A stretch of DNA of 33,403 nt, taken from assembly GCA_034522055.1 (NCBI GenBank), contig JAXHLS010000001.1, positions 1-33,403 on the forward strand, read 5' to 3'. Below, in pieces: positions 7,303-15,485 of this stretch (position 1 is its first letter; the number at the start of each line of letters is the position of its first letter). The notes beneath the pieces are model-generated. The model made no database searches and was not told the origin of the DNA. It saw only the letters and a program-made list of their open reading frames with translations. A program made the translations under genes and the position numbers. The stretch comes from Gammaproteobacteria bacterium (lineage in GTDB: Bacteria > Pseudomonadota > Gammaproteobacteria > JAABTG01).

Positions 7303-8694
7303 TCAGTGCCCGCGGCGCCAGCGGGTGCCGTCGGGGGAGTCCTCCAGGGCGATGCCTTCGTCCACCAGCAGGTCGCGGATGCGGTCGGCCTCGGCGAAGT
7401 CGCGGCGATGGCGGGCCTCCATGCGTTCCGCCACCAGGCGGTCCACCTCCTCGTCGCTCAACCCGTCCCCGGGCCCGGCGGCACCCTTGAGGAATGCCTC
7501 GGGGTCGTCCTGGAGCAGGCCGAGGACGCCGCCCAGGCGGCGCAGGGTACGGGCGGGCAGGGCCACGTCGCTGCCGGCCTGCTGGGCACGGTTCACGGCC
7601 CTGGCGGCGTCGAAGAGCGCTGCCAGGGCCTCGGGGGTGTTGAAGTCGTCCTCCATGGCGGCGCTGAAGCGGGCCGCGAGGTCCGGGTCCAGGGGGCCCT
7701 CGGCGCCGTCGTCGGGGACGTCCCGCAGGGCGGTGTAGAGGCGTTCCAGGGCCGCCCGGGCGTTGTCCAGGTGAGTCTCGCCGTAGTTCAGGGGGCTGCG
7801 GTAGTGGCTGGTGAGGATGAAGTAGCGGATCACCTCGCCGGGATAGCGGGCCAGGATCTCACGTACGGTGAAGAAGTTGCCCAGGGACTTGGACATCTTC
7901 TCATCCGCCACCCGCACGAAGCCGTTGTGCATCCACAGGTTGACGAAGGGCTCGCCGGTGGCGCCCTCGGACTGGGCGATCTCGTTCTCGTGATGGGGGA
8001 ACTGCAGGTCCATGCCGCCGCCGTGGATGTCGAAGTGGTTGCCGAGGCAGCCGGTGGACATGGCGGAGCACTCGATGTGCCAGCCGGGACGGCCCTCGCC
8101 CCAGGGGGAGGGCCAGGCCGGCTCGCCGGGCTTGGCGGCCTTCCACAGCACGAAGTCCAGGGGGTCGTCCTTGCCCTCGTCCACCTCCACTCGGGCGCCG
8201 GCCCGCAGGTCCTCGGGCTGCTTGCCCGAGAGCCGGCCGTAGCCCTCGAAGCGGCTGACGTCGTAGTAGACGTCGCCGTTGGCGGCGGCATAGGCATAGC
8301 CCTTGTCCACCAGGCGCCCGATCATGGCGACGATCTCATCCAGGTGGCCGGTGGCCCGGGGCTCCTCGTCCGGCGGCAGCACGGCCAGGGCCGCCTCGTC
8401 CTCGTGCATGGCGGCGATGAAGCGCTCCGTCAGGGCGGTGACGGTCTCCCCGTTCTCGGCGGCGCGCTTGATGATCTTGTCGTCGATGTCCGTCACGTTG
8501 CGCACGTAGGTAACCTCGTAGCCCTGGTGGCGCAGGAAGCGCACCACGGTATCGAACACCACCATTACCCGGGCATGGCCGAGGTGGCAGTAGTCGTAGA
8601 CGGTCATGCCGCAGACGTACATGCGCACCCGGCCGGGCTCGATGGGTTCCAGGGGCTCTTTGCGGCGGGTGAGGGTGTTGTGGATGTGCAACAT
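7303..8694 (-). CDS. cysS: Cysteine--tRNA ligase CysS
   Basis: A 463-residue class I aminoacyl-tRNA synthetase that charges tRNA-Cys using ATP. Seen directly: the first zinc ligand in YVCGMTVYD (Cys28), the HIGH box as HLGH (37-40), further zinc ligands in HIECSAM and [10 protein letters not shown], and the KMSKS loop as KMSKSLGN. The length equals the E. coli enzyme. The start at 8694 gives [10 protein letters not shown]; the frame upstream to 8769 has no similarity to the family. It is divergent from ppiA, a common gammaproteobacterial arrangement around ppiB, and lies upstream of the NifX-like gene. Confidence 0.97.
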   Translation of the reverse strand: MLHIHNTLTRRKEPLEPIEPGRVRMYVCGMTVYDYCHLGHARVMVVFDTVVRFLRHQGYEVTYVRNVTDIDDKIIKRAAENGETVTALTERFIAAMHEDEAALAVLPPDEEPRATGHLDEIVAMIGRLVDKGYAYAAANGDVYYDVSRFEGYGRLSGKQPEDLRAGARVEVDEGKDDPLDFVLWKAAKPGEPAWPSPWGEGRPGWHIECSAMSTGCLGNHFDIHGGGMDLQFPHHENEIAQSEGATGEPFVNLWMHNGFVRVADEKMSKSLGNFFTVREILARYPGEVIRYFILTSHYRSPLNYGETHLDNARAALERLYTALRDVPDDGAEGPLDPDLAARFSAAMEDDFNTPEALAALFDAARAVNRAQQAGSDVALPARTLRRLGGVLGLLQDDPEAFLKGAAGPGDGLSDEEVDRLVAERMEARHRRDFAEADRIRDLLVDEGIALEDSPDGTRWRRGH

Positions 8695-8799
8695 GGAGGC
8701 TCGATGTCGGGGGTGGCGAAAGGGGCCGCCATTTTCCCCGCCCGGGGCCTCCATTGCCAGCCTGCCCAAGACTCTCGCATTTTTTCCGCGCTGGGCGGC

Positions 8800-8808
8800 T
8801 GCTATAGT
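8800..8808 (+). promoter_or_regulatory. Extended -10 promoter for the ppiA-ppiB-lpxH strand
   Basis: TGCTATAGT at 8800-8808: a TATAGT hexamer preceded by TGC, without a good -35. It lies in the divergent cysS/ppiA gap, 70 bp upstream of ppiA. Confidence 0.5.
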
Positions 8809-8878
8809 ACGCCGTCATTCAAGGCGTGTTCCCCGTAGCCACCCCCTTATCGCCACACGTTACCTCAGGAGTCCGCCC

Positions 8879-9466
8879 ATGGGTTTCCAGCGTATTCTCC
8901 CGTTCCTCTTGGTGCTCGGTCTGAGCCCCCACTCCCAGGGGGCAGACGGCCCGCGCGTCAACATCCAGACCTCCATGGGGGACATCGTGGTGGAACTCCA
9001 CGACGCCCGGGCCCCCGCCACGGTGGAGAATTTTTTGAGCTACGTGAAGGATGGCTTCTACGAGGGCACGGTATTCCACCGCGTCATCGACGGCTTCATG
9101 ATCCAGGGTGGCGGCATGACCGCCGACCTGCGCAAGAAACCCACCCGGGCGCCGGTGATGAACGAGGCCGACAACGGCCTCAAGAACGACAAGGGCACCC
9201 TCGCCATGGCCCGCACCTCGGACCCCCACTCGGCCACCGCCCAGTTCTTCATCAACGTGGCGGACAACGATTTCCTCAACCACAGCGGCAAGACCCCGCG
9301 GGGCTGGGGCTACGCGGTGTTCGGCCGCGTAGTGACGGGCATGGAGGTAGTGGAGCGCATCGAGGCGGTGCCCACGGGCCGCCAGCGGGGCATGGGTGAC
9401 GTGCCCCGGGAGCCCGTCATCATCGAAGGCATCAGCCTGGTGGAGGGCTCCGCCGCAGGCGAGTAA
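8879..9466 (+). CDS. ppiA: Periplasmic peptidyl-prolyl cis-trans isomerase, cyclophilin type (PpiA)
   Basis: A 195-residue cyclophilin that accelerates proline isomerisation during folding. A signal peptide is visible ([19 protein letters not shown], cleavage near residues 21-23), so it should act in the periplasm. The mature domain has the catalytic [14 protein letters not shown], the active-site region [18 protein letters not shown] and [18 protein letters not shown] 8879 follows CAGGAG at good spacing. It is followed 55 bp later by a cytoplasmic paralogue with about the same core, so the pair probably arose by duplication and was split between compartments. Confidence 0.94.
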   Translation: MGFQRILPFLLVLGLSPHSQGADGPRVNIQTSMGDIVVELHDARAPATVENFLSYVKDGFYEGTVFHRVIDGFMIQGGGMTADLRKKPTRAPVMNEADNGLKNDKGTLAMARTSDPHSATAQFFINVADNDFLNHSGKTPRGWGYAVFGRVVTGMEVVERIEAVPTGRQRGMGDVPREPVIIEGISLVEGSAAGE

Positions 9467-9521
9467 TCCCGGACACCCGGCCGGCAACGAACGACCAACC
9501 ATCATCCAACAGGGGTTACCC

Positions 9522-10016
9522 ATGAAAGTACGCATGCAGACCAATCACGGCGACATCGTCCTCGAACTGAACGAGGAGAAGGCGCCCGAGACCGTCGCCA
9601 ACTTCATGTCCTATGTCCGGGACGGCTTCTTCGACAACACCCTCTTCCACCGTGTCATCAACGGTTTCATGATCCAGGGTGGCGGCTTCGAGCCCGGCAT
9701 GCAGCAGAAGGCCACCAACGCCCCCATCAAGAACGAAGCGGACAACGGCCTGGCCAACGAGACCGGCGCCATCTCCATGGCCCGCACCCAGGACCCCCAC
9801 TCCGCCTCCAGCCAATTCTTCATCAACGTCAACGACAATACCTTCCTCAACCACCAGAGCCCCACGCCCCAGGGTTGGGGCTATTGTGTGTTCGGCAAGG
9901 TGGTGGAAGGCATGGACACCGTCAACAAGATCAAAGAGGTGGACACCACCACCCGCGCGGGCCACGGCGACGTGCCCGTGGAGGACGTGGTGATCGAGAA
10001 GGCGGAAGAGATCTAA
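9522..10016 (+). CDS. ppiB: Cytoplasmic peptidyl-prolyl cis-trans isomerase B (PpiB)
   Basis: A 164-residue cyclophilin, the same length as E. coli PpiB. It lacks a signal peptide and starts directly in the fold ([22 protein letters not shown] is the first strand pair). Catalytic segments are [33 protein letters not shown] and [13 protein letters not shown]. The start at ATG 9522 follows ACAGGGG. It lies between ppiA and lpxH, all in the same direction, as in other Gammaproteobacteria where ppiB and lpxH are neighbours. Confidence 0.96.
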   Translation: MKVRMQTNHGDIVLELNEEKAPETVANFMSYVRDGFFDNTLFHRVINGFMIQGGGFEPGMQQKATNAPIKNEADNGLANETGAISMARTQDPHSASSQFFINVNDNTFLNHQSPTPQGWGYCVFGKVVEGMDTVNKIKEVDTTTRAGHGDVPVEDVVIEKAEEI

Positions 10017-10039
10017 ACCCGCCGCCGGGGCCCGGCCCG

Positions 10040-10780
10040 TTGGCTGCGCTGTTCATCTCCGACTGTCACCTCAGCGCCGCCCGCCCCGGCCCCCTGGAGG
10101 AGTTCCTGGGCCTCATGGCGGGCCCGGCCCGGGCTATGGAGGCGGTATACATCCTCGGGGACCTCTTCGACCTGTGGCTGGGAGACGACGACGACGCCCC
10201 CGGCCATGACGAGGTGATGGCGGCCCTCGGCCGGGCCGCGGCCGCGGGCACAGCGGTGTATTTCATGCGGGGCAACCACGACTTCCTGGCGGGCGACGGT
10301 TTCGCCCGTCGCAGCGGCTGCCGCCTGCTGGAGGACCCCACGGTGGCCACGGTGGCGGGCCACGAGGTGCTGCTGATGCACGGCGACACCCTGTGCCTGG
10401 ACGACGTGGACTACCAGGCCTTCCGCGCGCGCACGCGCAGCCAGGAGTTCACCGCGGACTTCCTCGCCCGGCCCCTGGGGGAGCGGCGGCGCCTGGCCGC
10501 GGACATCCGCGACCAGTCCCTGGCGGCGGTGGCGGCCAAGGCGCCCGCCACCATGGATGCCACCCCGCGGGCGGTGGAGGACGCCTTCCGCCGCCACGGC
10601 ACGGCGTATATGATCCACGGCCACACCCACCGGCCCGCCGTCCACCGGCACCGCGTGGATGGGCGCACTGCCACCCGCATCGTGCTGGACGACTGGTACG
10701 AGGCGGGCTCCGGCCTGCTGTGGGAAGAGGCCGGCTTCCGCCCGGTGACCCTATCGACCCTGCTCGCCAACGACCATTGA
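10040..10780 (+). CDS. lpxH: UDP-2,3-diacylglucosamine diphosphatase LpxH
   Basis: A 246-residue calcineurin-like metallophosphatase that hydrolyses UDP-2,3-diacylglucosamine to lipid X in lipid A synthesis, at the inner face of the cytoplasmic membrane. Metal-binding motifs are in order: SDCHLS (Asp8, His10), GDLFDLWLGDD, RGNHD, HGDTLCLDD and HGHTHRP. No ATG is available at the right place; TTG 10040 gives MAALFISDCHLS, which aligns with the usual N terminus, and the Shine-Dalgarno is poor. It begins 23 bp after ppiB and is followed 11 bp later by the PanE-like gene, so it is probably translated within that operon. The presence of LpxH implies a Gram-negative outer membrane with lipid A. Confidence 0.93.
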   Translation: MAALFISDCHLSAARPGPLEEFLGLMAGPARAMEAVYILGDLFDLWLGDDDDAPGHDEVMAALGRAAAAGTAVYFMRGNHDFLAGDGFARRSGCRLLEDPTVATVAGHEVLLMHGDTLCLDDVDYQAFRARTRSQEFTADFLARPLGERRRLAADIRDQSLAAVAAKAPATMDATPRAVEDAFRRHGTAYMIHGHTHRPAVHRHRVDGRTATRIVLDDWYEAGSGLLWEEAGFRPVTLSTLLANDH

Positions 10781-10791
10781 AGAACCGGACC

Positions 10792-11559
10792 ATGAAACCA
10801 CCCATCGTCATCATCGGCATCGGGGAGATGGCGGGCGTGTTCGCCCGCGGTTTCCTGCGCTGCGGCCACCCCGTCTATCCCGTCACCCGCCAGATGGACC
10901 CGGACCATGTGGCGGCGGCGCTGCCCGAGCCCCTGATGGTGCTGGTGGCGGTGGCGGAAAAGGATCTCCAGCCCGCCCTCCGGGAACTGCCCGCCGCCTG
11001 GCGCCCCCGGGTGATGCTGCTGCAGAACGAGCTGCTGCCCGCCGACTGGGAGACCCACGACCTCGAGCCCACGGTGATATCCGTGTGGTTCGAGAAGAAG
11101 AAGGGCCAGGACCACAAGGTGCTGGTGCCGTCCCCCGTCTACGGCCCCCACGCCGCCCTGGTGGCACGGGCCCTCCATGCCCTGGACATCCCCACGGCCA
11201 TCCTCGCCGACCGCGACCAGCTGCTGTTCGAACTGGTGCGCAAGAACCTCTACATCGTCACCACCAACGTGGCGGGTCTCAAAGTGGGGGGCACCGTCAG
11301 CGAACTGCGGGAACACCATGCCCCCCTCATGCACGAGGTGGCCACCGACGTGCTGGCCATCCAGGAGCACCTCACGGGGGTCTCCCTGCCCCGGGCCCGC
11401 CTCATGGAGGCCATGCTGGCGGCCTTCGACGGCGACCCCCACCACAAGTGCATGGGCCGTTCCGCCCCGGCGCGCCTGGCCCGCGCCATCACCCAGGCCG
11501 AGGAGGCGGGCATCGAGGTGCCGGCCCTGCGGCGCATCGCGGCCGAGACGACGGCCTAA
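10792..11559 (+). CDS. Ketopantoate reductase-like NAD(P)-binding protein
   Basis: A 255-residue protein with an N-terminal Rossmann fold (VIIGIGEMAG, Gly9-x-Gly11-x3-Gly15) and an all-helical second half, the plan of ApbA/PanE-type reductases. The segment from about 150 (ELVRKNLYIVTTNVAGL) corresponds to the helical domain where true PanE carries a catalytic Lys followed by Asn; a Lys-Asn pair is present here. It is shorter than typical PanE (about 300) and the nucleotide loop has Glu-Met after the glycines, so the substrate is uncertain and calling it panE would go too far. Start ATG 10792 lies 11 bp after lpxH. Confidence 0.68.
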   Translation: MKPPIVIIGIGEMAGVFARGFLRCGHPVYPVTRQMDPDHVAAALPEPLMVLVAVAEKDLQPALRELPAAWRPRVMLLQNELLPADWETHDLEPTVISVWFEKKKGQDHKVLVPSPVYGPHAALVARALHALDIPTAILADRDQLLFELVRKNLYIVTTNVAGLKVGGTVSELREHHAPLMHEVATDVLAIQEHLTGVSLPRARLMEAMLAAFDGDPHHKCMGRSAPARLARAITQAEEAGIEVPALRRIAAETTA

Positions 11560-11661
11560 AGCCGCGCTCCGCGGCCCGGCTCCGATCCACTCAGGGATGC
11601 CCGCCGCCGTGCCACCCAACTCGATCAATGCCGTATATACAGATCTGCCCTGACCCCAGCC

Positions 11662-12150
11662 ATGGCCGCCACGACTGACACCTTCCGCTGGTCCACCGTG
11701 GCCGCCCGCAGCGTGCCCTTCGCCATCATCTGGTGGGCCCTGACCGCAGGCGCCCCGGCATCATGGTGGGTGGGTGCCCCGGCGGTGCTGCTGGCGGCGG
11801 TGGCCAGCGCGGCCCTCATGCCGCCCGTACCCCTCGTCTGGCGCGAGCTGCTGACGTTCGTGCCCTTCTTCCTCAAGCGCTCGCTGCTGGGCGGCTTCGA
11901 CGTGGCCCGGCGCGCCCTGACCCCCCGTCTGCCCATCGCGCCGGCGATCATCGATTACCCCCTGCGCCTGCCCGCCGGCCTCGCCCGGGTGATGCTGGCC
12001 AACACCATCTCCCTGCTGCCGGGCACCCTGGGTGCCGGCATGGACGGCGACCGGCTGAAGGTCCACGTACTCGACGGCCGGCAGGACAGCATGCGCGAGA
12101 TCGCGGACGTGGAGCAGGCCATCGCCCGGCTCTTCGGGACGCCCCTGTGA
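11662..12150 (+). CDS. mnhE: Mrp/Mbh-type antiporter subunit E
   Basis: A 162-residue membrane protein of the MnhE/MrpE (MbhA) family, with two or three hydrophobic N-terminal segments (about 16-55), FVPFFLKRSLLGGFDVARRAL and the conserved tail VMLANTISLLPGTLGAG, then a soluble C-terminal domain (KVHVLDG). It is an accessory subunit of the multi-subunit cation/proton antiporter and opens the operon. The stop TGA overlaps the GTG start of the next gene. Start at ATG 11662; no strong Shine-Dalgarno, but a TATATA stretch at 11634-11639 may be part of a promoter. Confidence 0.9.
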   Translation: MAATTDTFRWSTVAARSVPFAIIWWALTAGAPASWWVGAPAVLLAAVASAALMPPVPLVWRELLTFVPFFLKRSLLGGFDVARRALTPRLPIAPAIIDYPLRLPAGLARVMLANTISLLPGTLGAGMDGDRLKVHVLDGRQDSMREIADVEQAIARLFGTPL

Positions 12151-12446
12151 TCCCGGAGCCCGGCGCCATGGCGGCCCTGTCCCTGCTCCTGGCGCTGTTT
12201 CTGCTACTCAACCTGGGCGCCGGCATGTGGCGGGTGGTGCGCGGTCCCACCGCCGCCGACCGCATGTCCGCCGCCCAGTTGTTCGGCACCACCGCGGTGG
12301 CCATGCTGCTGCTCCTCGCCGAGGCCTCGAACCACGGCGCCCTGCGGGACGTGGCCCTGGTATTCGCCCTGCTGGCGGCGGTGGCGGCGGTGGCCTTCGT
12401 GCGCCGCGCGTGGACGGCGCCGGAGGACGACCATGACCGCGATTGA
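12147..12446 (+). CDS. mnhF: Mrp/Mbh-type antiporter subunit F
   Basis: A 99-residue small membrane protein with three predicted helices (about 8-27, 42-60 and 67-86), of the MnhF/MrpF (MbhB) family. The diagnostic segment WRVVRGPTAADRMSAAQLFGT lies in the first loop. The start is taken as GTG 12147, which overlaps the mnhE stop (GTGA); ATG 12168 is an alternative giving 92 residues. It overlaps mnhG by 14 bp, consistent with translational coupling. Confidence 0.9.
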   Translation: MIPEPGAMAALSLLLALFLLLNLGAGMWRVVRGPTAADRMSAAQLFGTTAVAMLLLLAEASNHGALRDVALVFALLAAVAAVAFVRRAWTAPEDDHDRD

Positions 12447-12732
12447 TTATCTGTCTGCCCTGTTCCTGGTCCTCGGGGCCGGATTCTATCTCGCCGGCAC
12501 CATCGGCCTGCTGCGCTTTCCCGATGTCTATACCCGCCTCCACGCCCTCACCAAGGCCGACAACGTGGGCCTCGGCATGGTGGTGGCCGGGCTCGCCCTG
12601 CAGGCGGGATCCTGGTCGGTGGCGGCCAAGCTGCTGTTGACGTGGTGGCTGGTGATGATCGCCGGGGCCAGCGTGGCCCAGTTGGTGGCCACCGGCGCCC
12701 TGCGGCGGGGGGTCAGACCATGGAAACGCTGA
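12433..12732 (+). CDS. mnhG: Mrp/Mbh-type antiporter subunit G
   Basis: A 99-residue three-helix membrane protein of the MnhG/MrpG (MbhC) family. The signature GTIGLLRFPDVYTRLHALTK is intact at about 22-41, followed by two helices. It overlaps mnhF by 14 bp and the next gene by 13 bp. Together E, F and G form the conserved small-subunit block of Mrp antiporters and of membrane-bound hydrogenases related to them. Confidence 0.93.
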   Translation: MTAIDYLSALFLVLGAGFYLAGTIGLLRFPDVYTRLHALTKADNVGLGMVVAGLALQAGSWSVAAKLLLTWWLVMIAGASVAQLVATGALRRGVRPWKR

Positions 12733-13022
12733 GCCAGCCGTCTTGGCTCTTCGATGCCCTGACGGCCTTCGGGCTGGTGGCCCTGGCGTGGCGCCTGCTG
12801 GCCTGCACGGATCTGTTCCGGGCCATCGTGCTGTTCATCGCCTTCGGGCTGCTCATGGCCCTGGCCTGGGTGCGGCTGGGGGCGCCCGATGTGGCCCTGG
12901 CGGAGGCCGCCATCGGCGCCGGCGTCACCGGGGCCCTGCTGATGGCGGCCCTGGCGCGCCTGCCGGCGGCACCGGGACGGGATGGCAACGGCGCGGAGAA
13001 CGAGGAGACCCCGGGTGACTGA
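12720..13022 (+). CDS. MbhD-like (DUF4040) antiporter subunit
   Basis: A 100-residue protein with about three membrane segments. The stretch from FRAIVLFIAFGLLMALAWV to LGAPDVALAEAAIGAGVTG is the hallmark of the MbhD/DUF4040 family, which corresponds to part of the C-terminal extension of MrpA in classical Mrp complexes. Here it is a separate gene, as in Mbh-type operons. Start ATG 12720 lies inside the end of mnhG (13-bp overlap). It ends 33 bp before the next gene. Confidence 0.88.
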   Translation: METLSQPSWLFDALTAFGLVALAWRLLACTDLFRAIVLFIAFGLLMALAWVRLGAPDVALAEAAIGAGVTGALLMAALARLPAAPGRDGNGAENEETPGD

Positions 13023-13055
13023 CAGCCCACGACCCGGCGGCGCCGGCGGTCCGAC

Positions 13056-13718
13056 ATGACGGCCCTGCGCTGGTTGCTCTACCCCCTGCTGCTGGCCCTC
13101 GCCGCCGGCCTCGGCTACGCCGTGCTGACCCTGCCCCGGGAGGCCGTCGGCTTGCAGGATATGGCGGCCCGACATCTGGATACCAGCGGCGTCGCCCATC
13201 CGGTCACCGCGGTGCTGCTCAATTTCCGGGGTTACGACACCCTGCTGGAGATGGCGGTGTTGTTCATCGCCCTGCTGAGCCTGTGGTCCCTGGGCGACTC
13301 ACGGCCGCCACGGGACCCGCCCCCCGGCCCGGTGCTGGACACCCTCACGCGCCTGCTGGTACCGGTATTCCTGCTGGTGGCGGCCTACCTGCTGTGGGTG
13401 GGCGCCCACGCGCCCGGCGGCGCCTTCCAGGCCGGATCCATCCTCGGTGCCGCCGGGGTGTTGCTGCTACTCGCGGGTTACCGCGCCCCCCGGGTGCTCC
13501 TCGGCTGGCCCCTGCGTCTCGTCCTGGCGGCGGGCCTGCTGGCTTTCCTGGCCGTCGCCCTGCTGACCCTGCTGGCCGGGGGTCGGCTGCTGGAGTATCC
13601 CGTGGCCCTCGCCGGCGGCCTCATCTTCTTCATCGAGGCCGCCGCCACCGTGGCCATCGGCGTCACCCTGGCCGCCCTGTTCCTGGGCGCGGCGCCACCG
13701 GACGGGAAGGACCGTTGA
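13056..13718 (+). CDS. mnhB: Fused MbhE-MnhB antiporter subunit
   Basis: A 220-residue membrane protein that joins two modules often encoded separately. Residues about 45-80 (VTAVLLNFRGYDTLLEMAVLF) are the MbhE-type segment, equal to another part of the MrpA C terminus. Residues about 90-215 are the MnhB/MrpB domain, with APGGAFQAGSILGAAGVLL as its core. ATG 13056 is the start; the stop TGA overlaps the TTG start of mnhC. The order E-F-G-D'-(E'-B)-C-D follows the Mbh/Mrp module rather than the classical mrpABCDEFG order. Confidence 0.88.
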   Translation: MTALRWLLYPLLLALAAGLGYAVLTLPREAVGLQDMAARHLDTSGVAHPVTAVLLNFRGYDTLLEMAVLFIALLSLWSLGDSRPPRDPPPGPVLDTLTRLLVPVFLLVAAYLLWVGAHAPGGAFQAGSILGAAGVLLLLAGYRAPRVLLGWPLRLVLAAGLLAFLAVALLTLLAGGRLLEYPVALAGGLIFFIEAAATVAIGVTLAALFLGAAPPDGKDR

Positions 13719-14023
13719 GCGCGTCCTTCCTGTACGCACTGCTGGGGGTGGGGCTGTTCTGCATCGGCCTGCACGCCCTCATCGTCCATGCCCACCTGTT
13801 ACGCAAGATTCTGGCCATCAACATCATGGGCAGCGGCGTGTTCCTGGTGCTGGTGGCCCTGGCCAGACGCGGCGGCGACGGTCCTCCGGATCCCGTGCCC
13901 CACGCCATGGTGATCACCGGCATCGTGGTGGCCGTATCGGCCACCGCCCTCGCCCTCGGCCTGATGCTGAAGGTACAGGAGAGCACGGGACGCCCCGAAC
14001 TGCCCGATGCCGGCACCGATTGA
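13715..14023 (+). CDS. mnhC: Mrp/Mbh-type antiporter subunit C (NuoK-like)
   Basis: A 102-residue three-helix protein of the MnhC/MrpC/NuoK family. Seen: GVGLFCIGLHALIVHAHLLRKILAINIMGSGV and the conserved DPVPHAMVITGIVVAVSATALALGL. The start is TTG 13715, overlapping the mnhB stop in a TTGA arrangement; no ATG fits the family N terminus. NuoK-like subunits line the proton path next to the D-type subunit. It overlaps or abuts the next gene, depending on its start. Confidence 0.92.
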   Translation: MSASFLYALLGVGLFCIGLHALIVHAHLLRKILAINIMGSGVFLVLVALARRGGDGPPDPVPHAMVITGIVVAVSATALALGLMLKVQESTGRPELPDAGTD

Positions 14024-15485
14024 GCCTGTAACGGCCATGCTCACCACCGTGCCCTGGGAGGCCCTGCTGATCCTATTGCCCCTGGCGGGGGGCGTGGCCT
14101 GCTTCCTGCTTCCGGCCTGGGCCCGAGGCCTCGGCACCCTCACCGCCGTGGCCACCGCCGTTGCCGTCGCAGCCCTGATCCTCGGAGCCCTGGGCGCCCC
14201 CCTGCCGGTCCACCAGGTGGGCGGCTGGGGCGCGCCCCTCGGCATCGACCTCGGAGTAGACGGCCTGAGCCTGCTGATGCTCGCCATGACGGCCCTGGTG
14301 GCGACCGGGGTGAGCCTGCACGCCGGCGGCTATTTCGAGCCGGCAGCGGGGCTCCGCTTCTGGCCCCTGTGGCTGTTCCTGCTGGCGGCGCTGAATGCCC
14401 TGTTCCTGTCCCGCGACCTGTTCAATCTCTACGTCACCCTGGAACTCATGGGCCTGGCCGCCGTGGCCCTGACGGCCCTGCCGGGCAGCCGCGACGCCCT
14501 CACCGCGGCCATGCGCTATCTGCTCACCTCGCTGTTGGGCTCCCTTGCCTTCCTCATGGGGGTGGCGTTGCTGTATCACGCCCATGCCACCCTGGACATC
14601 ACTCTGCTGGGCGCCCGGGTGGAGTCGTCACCCGTGGCGTGGGCGGCCTTCGGCCTCATGGGCGCCGGCCTGGTCCTCAAGACGGCCCTGTTCCCCCTGC
14701 ACTTCTGGCTGCCCCCGGCCCACGCCAGCGCCCCGGCACCGGTGAGCGCGGTGCTGTCGGCCCTGGTGGTCAAGGCGTCCTTCTATATCCTGCTGCGGCT
14801 GTGGCTGGAGGTCTTCCCCGCCATCACCGCGGGGCCCGCCGAACTCCTCGGCGGGCTGGGCGCGGCGGCGGTGCTGTGGGGCTCCATCCAGGCCCTGCGC
14901 CAGACCCGGGTGAAGCTGCTGGTGGCCTACTCCACGGTGGCCCAGTTGGGGTACCTGTTCATGGCCCTGCCCCTGGCCGCGGCCGCGGGCCCCGTGGCCT
15001 GGAACGCCTGGGCCTTTCTGGCCTTCTCCCACGGCCTGGCCAAGGCCGCCATGTTCCTCGCCGCCGGCAACATGATGCGTTTCGGCGGCCATGATCGGGT
15101 GGCCGATCTCGACCGCGTGGTGCAGCGCCTGCCCCTCACGGCCGCCGCCTTCGCGGTGGCCGGCGCGAGCATCATGGGCCTGCCGCCCAGCGGCGGTTTC
15201 AACGGCAAATGGTTGCTGCTGGAGGCCGCCATCGGCCAGGGCCGCTGGGGGCTGGTGGCCGTGATCATCGCCGGCGGCATCCTGGCGGCGGCATACATCT
15301 TCAAGGTGCTGGGCCACGCCTTCACCCGGGCCCCCGCCTCCCACGCCGCCCAGGCGGTGCCGCGGCACATGGAGTGGGCAGCCATGCTGCTGGCCTGTGG
15401 GGCCCTGCTCACGGGGCTGCTGGCATCCCCGTTCCTGGCCCTGGCCGGCATCGCCGATCCCTTCGGGACGGGGATGGCACCATGA
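14007..15485 (+). CDS. mnhD: Mrp/Mbh-type antiporter subunit D (NuoN/NuoM-like), first copy
   Basis: A 492-residue, about 14-helix protein of the proton-conducting antiporter-like family. Key features: the TM5 glutamate in LYVTLELMGLAAV, the TM7 lysine in LKTALFPLHFWLPPAHASAP and the discontinuous-helix segment VSAVLSALVVKASFYILLR, then YSTVAQLGYLF and a C-terminal GLPPSGGFNGKW. All the charged residues expected of an active ion-transporting subunit appear present. ATG 14007 overlaps mnhC by 17 bp; ATG 14037, 13 bp after the mnhC stop, is an equally plausible start and removes a Pro-rich leader. The stop overlaps the start of the next D-like gene (ATGA). Confidence 0.92.
   Translation: MPAPIEPVTAMLTTVPWEALLILLPLAGGVACFLLPAWARGLGTLTAVATAVAVAALILGALGAPLPVHQVGGWGAPLGIDLGVDGLSLLMLAMTALVATGVSLHAGGYFEPAAGLRFWPLWLFLLAALNALFLSRDLFNLYVTLELMGLAAVALTALPGSRDALTAAMRYLLTSLLGSLAFLMGVALLYHAHATLDITLLGARVESSPVAWAAFGLMGAGLVLKTALFPLHFWLPPAHASAPAPVSAVLSALVVKASFYILLRLWLEVFPAITAGPAELLGGLGAAAVLWGSIQALRQTRVKLLVAYSTVAQLGYLFMALPLAAAAGPVAWNAWAFLAFSHGLAKAAMFLAAGNMMRFGGHDRVADLDRVVQRLPLTAAAFAVAGASIMGLPPSGGFNGKWLLLEAAIGQGRWGLVAVIIAGGILAAAYIFKVLGHAFTRAPASHAAQAVPRHMEWAAMLLACGALLTGLLASPFLALAGIADPFGTGMAP

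Noticed and set aside
7297-8838. Long + open frame of 513 codons opposite cysS
   Set aside because: It is the antisense frame of a highly conserved gene; the His/Val/Gly-rich translation is an artefact of GC-rich codon use.
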